A model generated the notes under the pieces. The model saw only the letters and a program-made list of their open reading frames with translations. It searched no databases and was not told the DNA's origin. From positions 1-11,712 of the forward strand of contig JAHEOI010000364.1 of the NCBI GenBank assembly GCA_018610125.1: DNA of 11,712 nt. Reading direction: 5' to 3'. Below are positions 7,144 to 11,712 of this stretch, one piece after another. How positions within the stretch are numbered: position 1 is the stretch's first letter; each line of letters begins with the position of its first letter. Position numbers and translations under genes: made by a program. This DNA is from Verrucomicrobiota bacterium (GTDB lineage Bacteria > Verrucomicrobiota > Verrucomicrobiia > Limisphaerales > JAHEOI01).

Positions 7144-8589
7144 ATGACTTCCATCCGTCGCCAATTAACCGCGGCCTTGCTCTTCGGCTTCACCGCTTTG
7201 ATCGGTGGCTCCGGGTTGATTCTTTACTTCTCCATCAAGGACACTTTATATGACAAGCTGGATAAACGCCTTGAAGTTGAGGCTGCCACCATTGCGGCTC
7301 TGACCAAGCAAGAGCAAACCTATATCCAGATCGGCTTCGAAAAAGATTACATTGAGGAATTCCATAAGAAATTTCCCATCCGCTTCTTCCAACTCTGGCA
7401 TCCCGAAGGACAAACCCTGCATCGCTCCGAACCCTTGATACATCATCACAAACAACTCCCAAAGCGGTTCGGGACCGTCGAACAACCGAAGATTTGGAAT
7501 TTAAAGTTGCCCAACGGCATGCCGGGACGGGCACTCGGGTTTCGGTTTGTCCCGGAAACCGACCGTGGAGACAGAAGGCATTACGACCCAAATTTCCGTG
7601 TGGGCTTGGTCGTGGCCGGCGATCGCTCCGCTGTCCAACAGACGCTTGCGTCGCTTCGATTCAACCTTGCCGGCTTCGGCATCTTGACCCTAACGGGCGG
7701 CGTCTTCCTCGTTTGGATCACCTTGAGAAAAAACCTGGCACCATTGCAAAGGGTCGCTTCGGAAGCCGACGTTATTGGCTCCCAATCGTTGCACCGTCGC
7801 TTTCCGGAGAAAGGGTTGCCGGATGAGCTCGTCCCGATATGCTGCCGTTTGAATGCCATGCTGGAAAGCGTCGAAGCCTCCCTCGAAAGAGAACGCCGAT
7901 TCAGTTCCGATATCGCTCATGAATTGCGGACGCCCTTGGCAGAGCTGCGGAGTGTGGCCGAGATGCGCCTAACCTGGAGCGAGGCCGATGTCAAGGAAGA
8001 GCCGTCGGCAATGCGGGACATCTTGAACATTTCCATGGACATGGAACGCATTGTCGAACAATTGCTTGCTCTTAGCCGTTGCGAACAGGGTCGTGCCCCC
8101 GTGCGCGAAGACCGAATCGAGCTCAAACCTTTCATAGAATCCCAATGGGAACCTTTCGCCCATAAGGCAGCCCACCGATCCATCACCCCCTATTTTATTA
8201 TTCCCGGGGATCTCAAAATGAAAACCGATCCATCGCTGTTCGCCTCGCTCGTTAATAACCTCCTTTCCAACGCAGTCGACTACACGCCGCCGGGAAAGTG
8301 GTTGAGCGTGCGGACCGAGTTTGGAGACAACCACCTCAAATTGGCTTTTCGAAACCCGTGTCCCGATTTGACGAAAGAAGACCTCCCGAAATTGTTTGAA
8401 CGATTCTGGCGGAAGGATGACGCTCGCTCGGCCGCCGAGCATAGCGGATTGGGACTCTCGCTGGTGTGCGCCATTTCGGAGCTGCTCGAATTGAATATGA
8501 AGGCTTCGTTCCCTGAGGCCGAAGTCTTTCAAGTCGCGTTGATTTTCCATTACGATAATCACCATGAGCCCGGACCGACAAATGGCTAA
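7144..8589 (+). CDS. Membrane sensor histidine kinase
   Basis: A 481-residue two-component sensor. The ATG at 7144 gives a short basic start followed at once by the first membrane helix (about 10-30); GGGGA at 7136-7140 is a close, modest ribosome binding site. A periplasmic sensor region (about 31-173) is followed by a second membrane helix (about 174-194) and a short HAMP-like linker. The phospho-acceptor box is SSDIAHELRTPLAEL with H259. The ATPase domain has the N-box LVNNLLSNAVDY (N371, N376), LFERFWRKD (417-425) and HSGLGLSL (433-440). The usual DxGxG motif is replaced by N404-P-C-P-D408, a degenerate ATP-lid feature. It should phosphorylate the response regulator encoded 72 nt downstream. 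The kinase-before-regulator order is the less common one. The signal sensed is unknown. Confidence 0.9.
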   Translation: MTSIRRQLTAALLFGFTALIGGSGLILYFSIKDTLYDKLDKRLEVEAATIAALTKQEQTYIQIGFEKDYIEEFHKKFPIRFFQLWHPEGQTLHRSEPLIHHHKQLPKRFGTVEQPKIWNLKLPNGMPGRALGFRFVPETDRGDRRHYDPNFRVGLVVAGDRSAVQQTLASLRFNLAGFGILTLTGGVFLVWITLRKNLAPLQRVASEADVIGSQSLHRRFPEKGLPDELVPICCRLNAMLESVEASLERERRFSSDIAHELRTPLAELRSVAEMRLTWSEADVKEEPSAMRDILNISMDMERIVEQLLALSRCEQGRAPVREDRIELKPFIESQWEPFAHKAAHRSITPYFIIPGDLKMKTDPSLFASLVNNLLSNAVDYTPPGKWLSVRTEFGDNHLKLAFRNPCPDLTKEDLPKLFERFWRKDDARSAAEHSGLGLSLVCAISELLELNMKASFPEAEVFQVALIFHYDNHHEPGPTNG

Positions 8590-8661
8590 AACGCACTGTT
8601 GCAGCGAATGCAGGCCGGCTCGCGCTCCGGATCGTCGCTCGAACAGAAGCCCCTTACATGT

Positions 8662-9336
8662 ATGAAGCTCTTGTTCGTAGAGGATTCCGAAAGGATGCGC
8701 CGCTACGTCGGCACCGCCTTGGTCCGTTCCGGTCACACCGTGGACACGAGCCCCGACGGGGAAGAAGGGTGGTGGTTGGTCGAGAACAAAACCTACGATG
8801 TCCTCATTCTGGATATCATGCTTCCGGGCTTGGACGGTTTGGCAATGCTCCGGCGTTTGCGTAACCTCAAGCGTTCGGATCCGGTCCTTCTTCTTACCGC
8901 CAAGGATGCCATAGAGGATCGGGTACGCGGGTTGAATGAGGGGGCGGATGATTATCTGGTAAAACCGTTCGCGTTGGAAGAGCTCCTCGCCCGTGTCGAG
9001 GCCCTGGGACGACGTCGTTATCAACACTCGACGTCTCGTCTTGAAATCGGCGATTTGAAAATCGATCTATCCGCCAAGACGGTCCTGCGAGGCAACGAGG
9101 CTTTGGAACTGACTGCTAAAGAATTCAAGGTCTTGGAATGCCTGGCGCTTCGCCAGGGCCAAGTCGTTTCCCGAAGCGAGATCGAGGATTGCCTTTATGA
9201 TGACTCAGCCGAGCTCATGAGCAACGCGGTGGATTCCACTATCTGCTTGCTACGCAAAAAGATCGCCGCATCCGGTGGTTCGGTGTCGATCCATACGCGC
9301 CGCGGCCTCGGCTACGTCATCGGGGCGCCTTCATAA
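8662..9336 (+). CDS. OmpR/PhoB-family response regulator
   Basis: A 224-residue DNA-binding response regulator. The ATG at 8662 places the receiver domain at the very N-terminus (MKLLFVEDSE), as is usual; the in-frame ATG at 8599 would add 21 unlikely residues. No clear Shine-Dalgarno precedes either. Receiver residues are intact: acidic pair E7/D8, phospho-acceptor D51 in LILDIMLPGLDG, T79 in LLLTAKD, and K101 in DDYLVKPF. Residues about 125-222 form a winged-helix domain: LTAKEFKVLECLALRQGQVVSR-type start, an SNAVDSTICLLRKKI recognition-helix region, and an RRGLGYVI wing. It should be phosphorylated by the upstream kinase and is the best candidate to bind the 11-bp-spaced repeat at 7104-7121, which would control both the kinase operon and the divergent glycosidase operon. 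Confidence 0.93.
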   Translation: MKLLFVEDSERMRRYVGTALVRSGHTVDTSPDGEEGWWLVENKTYDVLILDIMLPGLDGLAMLRRLRNLKRSDPVLLLTAKDAIEDRVRGLNEGADDYLVKPFALEELLARVEALGRRRYQHSTSRLEIGDLKIDLSAKTVLRGNEALELTAKEFKVLECLALRQGQVVSRSEIEDCLYDDSAELMSNAVDSTICLLRKKIAASGGSVSIHTRRGLGYVIGAPS

Positions 9337-9485
9337 AGCCCGGTTGCACCGCCATGAGTGATGACGGAATGGCAAGCTTGCTTTCACTCCCCCTGATCAG
9401 TACTGTTTTCGGAAAACGGATCGCGCCAAGCCGAGGGCACATTCACCGCGGGATTCCAGGGGCGTGCGATCGAAGAAAACTATCC

Positions 9486-11153
9486 ATGAGCGAAGAATCT
9501 CCGAAAATCATTTACACCATGCGCGGCGTTACCAAGCGCCGTGGTGGCAAGGCGATCATTGAAGACATTAATCTCTCCTATTTCTATGGCGCCAAAATAG
9601 GCGTCGTGGGATTAAACGGCGCCGGCAAGAGCACTGTGATGCGGATTCTGGCTCGCGAGGACACCGACCATGAAGGCGAGACGCATCTTGCCGCGGGTCA
9701 TACGATCGGTCATCTCCATCAAGAGCCTCAGCTCGACGAGACGAAAACCGTCCAGAGCGTGGTCGAAGAAGGCGTGGCCGAGACACGTTCGCTGCTTCAG
9801 GAGTTTGAGGATCTATGCAACCGGCTTGGGGAATCGCTCGACGAGGATACAATGACCGAAGTCCTCGATCGGCAAGGGGTGGTGCAGCAACAATTGGACG
9901 ACATGGACGCATGGTCTCTAGACTCGCATATGGAACAGGCCTTGGACGCGCTGCGCTGCCCGCCGGGAGATACGCCGATCTCGGTACTCTCGGGTGGTGA
10001 AAAGCGTCGGGTGGCTCTCTGTCGACTCCTCCTCCAACAGCCCGACATTCTATTGCTCGACGAGCCGACGAATCACCTCGATGTCGAAACGCTCGCTTGG
10101 CTTGAGAACCATCTCCATGCTTACCCCGGCACCGTCATTGCCGTCACCCACGATCGTTATTTTCTCGATAACGTGGCCGGCTGGATCCTTGAGCTTGAAA
10201 ACGGCAAGGGAGAGCCATGGCGCGGGAACTATCGTTCGTGGCTTGAGCAAAAGCAAAAGCAGCTTGCAGCGCGAGACAGTCAACCTCAACGGCGCGAGGC
10301 ACTGCGTCGCGAGCTCGCCTGGATCCGCTACCACGCGGGGGAGGCAACCAATGAAGACCATGATTGGCTGCCACAACCGGGCGCCCATGCAGCCAAAGGC
10401 AAAAAGGGAGCCGAAATATTCATCCCTGAGGGTCCTCGTCTCGGGCAACAGGTAATCGAGGCCGAAGAGGCCGCCAAGCACTACCGGGACCGAAAACTAT
10501 TCGACGGGTTAACCTTCGCGGTGCCTTCGGGGGCAAAGGTAGGCATCATCGGCCCAAACGGCGCCGGCAAGACAACGCTCTTCCGGATGATCACGGGAGC
10601 GGAAACTCCCGACAGCGGGACTTTAAAGGTCGGTCAAACCGTCAAGCTGGCCCACGTCGAGCAAAGTCGGGAAGGTCTTGCCGAGGAAAAGCCGGTATGG
10701 GAAGCGATCGCCGATGGACAAGACCCGATTCCGCTTGGTGCTCACAAAGTCAATGCCCGGGCCTATGCGGCACGCTTCGGCTTCACCGGGGATAACCAGC
10801 AGCAACCGGTCAAGGACCTCTCAGGTGGTGAGCGAAATCGGGTGCACCTGGCACGGATGCTTAAGTCGGGAGCCAACGTAATCCTCTTGGACGAGCCAAC
10901 GAATGATCTCGACGTCAACACGATGCGCGCCCTCGAGGATGCCATTCTCAATTTTGAAGGTTGTGTCCTGGCCATCAGTCACGACCGCTGGTTTCTGGAT
11001 CGCATCGCAACCCATATCCTTGCCTTTGAAGATGACGAGCAGCCCCGCTGGTTTGCCGGAAATCATGCGGGGTATGAGGCCGACCGCCAAAAGCGTATGG
11101 ATGTGGCGCCCGGCGAGCGCAAAACCAAGCATCGCAAGCTAACCCGGAGCTGA
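9486..11153 (+). CDS. ettA: ABC-F protein, energy-dependent translational throttle EttA
   Basis: A 555-residue soluble tandem ATPase, the same length as I recall for E. coli EttA. The start at 9486 matches the family start just before IYTM; the in-frame ATG at 9354 would add 44 residues. No strong ribosome binding site is seen. Domain 1 has Walker A GLNGAGKST (42-50), LSGGE (168-172) and Walker B with E193; an arm insertion covers about 95-145. Domain 2 has Walker A GPNGAGKTT (356-364), LSGGE (445-449) and Walker B with E470. EttA binds the ribosomal E site and gates early elongation according to ATP/ADP (known for E. coli). The linker between domains starts normally (about 250-281), but residues 282-309 lack the basic second helix and carry an acidic, proline-containing stretch; normal sequence resumes at EIFIPEGPRLG (310-320). 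The protein may be a variant, or the stretch may hide two compensating frameshifts. Confidence 0.9.
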   Translation: MSEESPKIIYTMRGVTKRRGGKAIIEDINLSYFYGAKIGVVGLNGAGKSTVMRILAREDTDHEGETHLAAGHTIGHLHQEPQLDETKTVQSVVEEGVAETRSLLQEFEDLCNRLGESLDEDTMTEVLDRQGVVQQQLDDMDAWSLDSHMEQALDALRCPPGDTPISVLSGGEKRRVALCRLLLQQPDILLLDEPTNHLDVETLAWLENHLHAYPGTVIAVTHDRYFLDNVAGWILELENGKGEPWRGNYRSWLEQKQKQLAARDSQPQRREALRRELAWIRYHAGEATNEDHDWLPQPGAHAAKGKKGAEIFIPEGPRLGQQVIEAEEAAKHYRDRKLFDGLTFAVPSGAKVGIIGPNGAGKTTLFRMITGAETPDSGTLKVGQTVKLAHVEQSREGLAEEKPVWEAIADGQDPIPLGAHKVNARAYAARFGFTGDNQQQPVKDLSGGERNRVHLARMLKSGANVILLDEPTNDLDVNTMRALEDAILNFEGCVLAISHDRWFLDRIATHILAFEDDEQPRWFAGNHAGYEADRQKRMDVAPGERKTKHRKLTRS

Positions 11154-11172
11154 GCTCAGAGCATAGAGGGCT

Positions 11173-11238
11173 GAGGACACGTCCCTATCAAGGAAAAAAC
11201 GGACGGGCTCCCCTCTCCCTGATAGGGAGGTCGTCCCC
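11173..11238. repeat. Inverted pair of intergenic repeat (family copies 3 and 4)
   Basis: GAGGACACGTCCCTATCAAGGA-type sequence at 11173-11194 is imperfectly complementary to 11215-11238, which reads CTCCCTGATAGGGAGG then TCGTCCCC. The shared core GTCCCTATCAGGGAG is also seen at 2188-2248. The pair starts about 20 nt after the ettA stop codon, so it could form a hairpin at the mRNA 3' end, though the A-rich loop and missing T-tract argue against a classical terminator. Confidence 0.6.
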
Positions 11239-11290
11239 GGCGTCCACCACTTCTCTCTTCCTCCCCGGAATCCCGGGAAAAATAGGACCT

Positions 11291-11311
11291 GGGGGACGAG
11301 GTCCCTATCGG
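11291..11311. repeat. Single intergenic repeat unit (family copy 5)
   Basis: GGGGGACGAG followed by GTCCCTATCGG matches the extended form of the other copies (GGGGACGA, a short variable part, then CCCTATC). It lies 9 nt past the stop codon of the minus-strand PQQ-like gene. The 166-nt spacer 11154-11319 holds nothing else that I can support. Confidence 0.5.
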
Positions 11312-11319
11312 TGGTCGAC

Positions 11320-11712
11320 TCAATCCGAAACGCAAAACAGATGGTTGTCGCCGCGGAAAAGCAGGCGGTTTGCAACAGGGATCGGTGACGCGATGATTCG
11401 CTCCTGCATATCGTTTTTGGCAACGAGCTCAAACCCGCTTTCCACGTTGGCTACAAACACCACACCATCCTCACGGGCCACGTAGAGGTTCCCGTTGGCA
11501 ATCAGTGGCGAGGAGTAATAGTTGGCACTGCTTTTCGGAAATGCGTCCTTCCAGATCGTTTTCCCCGTCGTCGGATCCAGGCAGACGACCTGCCCACGGT
11601 GACGCACCAGGTAAGCTCGTCCTTGATACTCGGCGGGGGTGGGGACGAATATCTGAAAATCGTCACGCTTCCAAACCCGATGCGTTCCGGCCCCGTCACC
11701 TTGCCCGCCCAA
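11320..11712 (-). CDS. PQQ-like beta-propeller protein, C-terminal part (runs off right edge)
   Basis: The last 130 residues of a longer protein, open to the window edge and ending at the TGA complementary to 11320-11322. The first codon at the edge is TTG and is probably internal, not a start. It shows propeller blades with the PQQ-like/BamB-like signature: AYLVRHRGQVVCLDPTTG followed by KTIW, then SSPLIANGNLYVAREDGVVFV, then ASPIPVANRLLFRGDNHLFCV. Such proteins are usually secreted and act either as quinoprotein dehydrogenase-like enzymes or as scaffold propellers. They are abundant in Verrucomicrobia and Planctomycetes. No signal peptide or cofactor site can be seen in this fragment. It converges on ettA and is probably unrelated to the upstream operon. 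Confidence 0.82.
   Translation of the reverse strand: MGGQGDGAGTHRVWKRDDFQIFVPTPAEYQGRAYLVRHRGQVVCLDPTTGKTIWKDAFPKSSANYYSSPLIANGNLYVAREDGVVFVANVESGFELVAKNDMQERIIASPIPVANRLLFRGDNHLFCVSD

Noticed and set aside
7969..9027. 352-residue open frame on the minus strand across the kinase and regulator
   Set aside because: It lies wholly antisense to two genes with intact family motifs and shows no recognisable domain or ribosome binding site.
9354..9485. N-terminal extension of EttA from the ATG at 9354
   Set aside because: The EttA family begins just before the IYTM motif, and the extension has no domain or ribosome binding site.
11173..11311. CRISPR array
   Set aside because: Units are imperfect, alternate in orientation and have unequal spacers; no cas gene is nearby.

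Overview
The window looks like chromosomal DNA from a bacterium of the PVC group, more likely Verrucomicrobiota than Planctomycetota. The main evidence is two large secreted proteins ending in the MPEGL-type cytochrome c module. One of them has the N-terminal propeller dehydrogenase domain that is expanded in Verrucomicrobia and Planctomycetes. A DUF1080 (3-keto-disaccharide hydrolase) domain and a PQQ-like propeller protein at the right edge fit the same group. The phylum call is an inference from family content; no marker gene is present.

Layout, left to right. (1) At 1-117 (-) is the N-terminus of a lipoprotein cut by the window edge. (2) Divergent from it, 393-2183 (+) encodes a secreted protein with HEAT-like repeats, a CXXCH cytochrome c module and a DUF1080 domain. 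(3) The gene-free region 2184-2868 holds an inverted pair of a short repeat, a compact promoter-to-terminator unit that looks like a roughly 75-nt small RNA gene, a REP-like hairpin and a perfect palindrome. (4) At 7040-2869 (-) is a probable two-gene operon: a secreted clan-A glycosidase-like protein, then a dehydrogenase/HEAT/cytochrome c protein. (5) Divergent from that operon, 7144-9336 (+) encodes a histidine kinase and an OmpR/PhoB-family response regulator. (6) At 9486-11153 (+) is an EttA-type ABC-F translation factor with an unusual inter-domain linker. (7) A repeat-rich 166-nt spacer follows, with three more copies of the repeat seen at 2188-2248. (8) At 11320-11712 (-) is the C-terminal part of a PQQ-like beta-propeller protein, cut by the window edge.

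How the genes may work together (inference). The glycosidase-like protein, the sugar-dehydrogenase-like cytochrome and the cytochrome-DUF1080 fusion could form a periplasmic oxidative route for glycans: oxidise a sugar, pass electrons to the cytochrome domains, and hydrolyse keto-glycosides. The divergent two-component system is placed to control the operon, and the shared intergenic region carries an 11-bp-spaced direct repeat of the kind OmpR/PhoB regulators bind. The most interesting items are the orphan small-RNA unit, this putative circuit, the altered EttA linker, the glycosidase's missing canonical nucleophile motif, and the intergenic repeat family.
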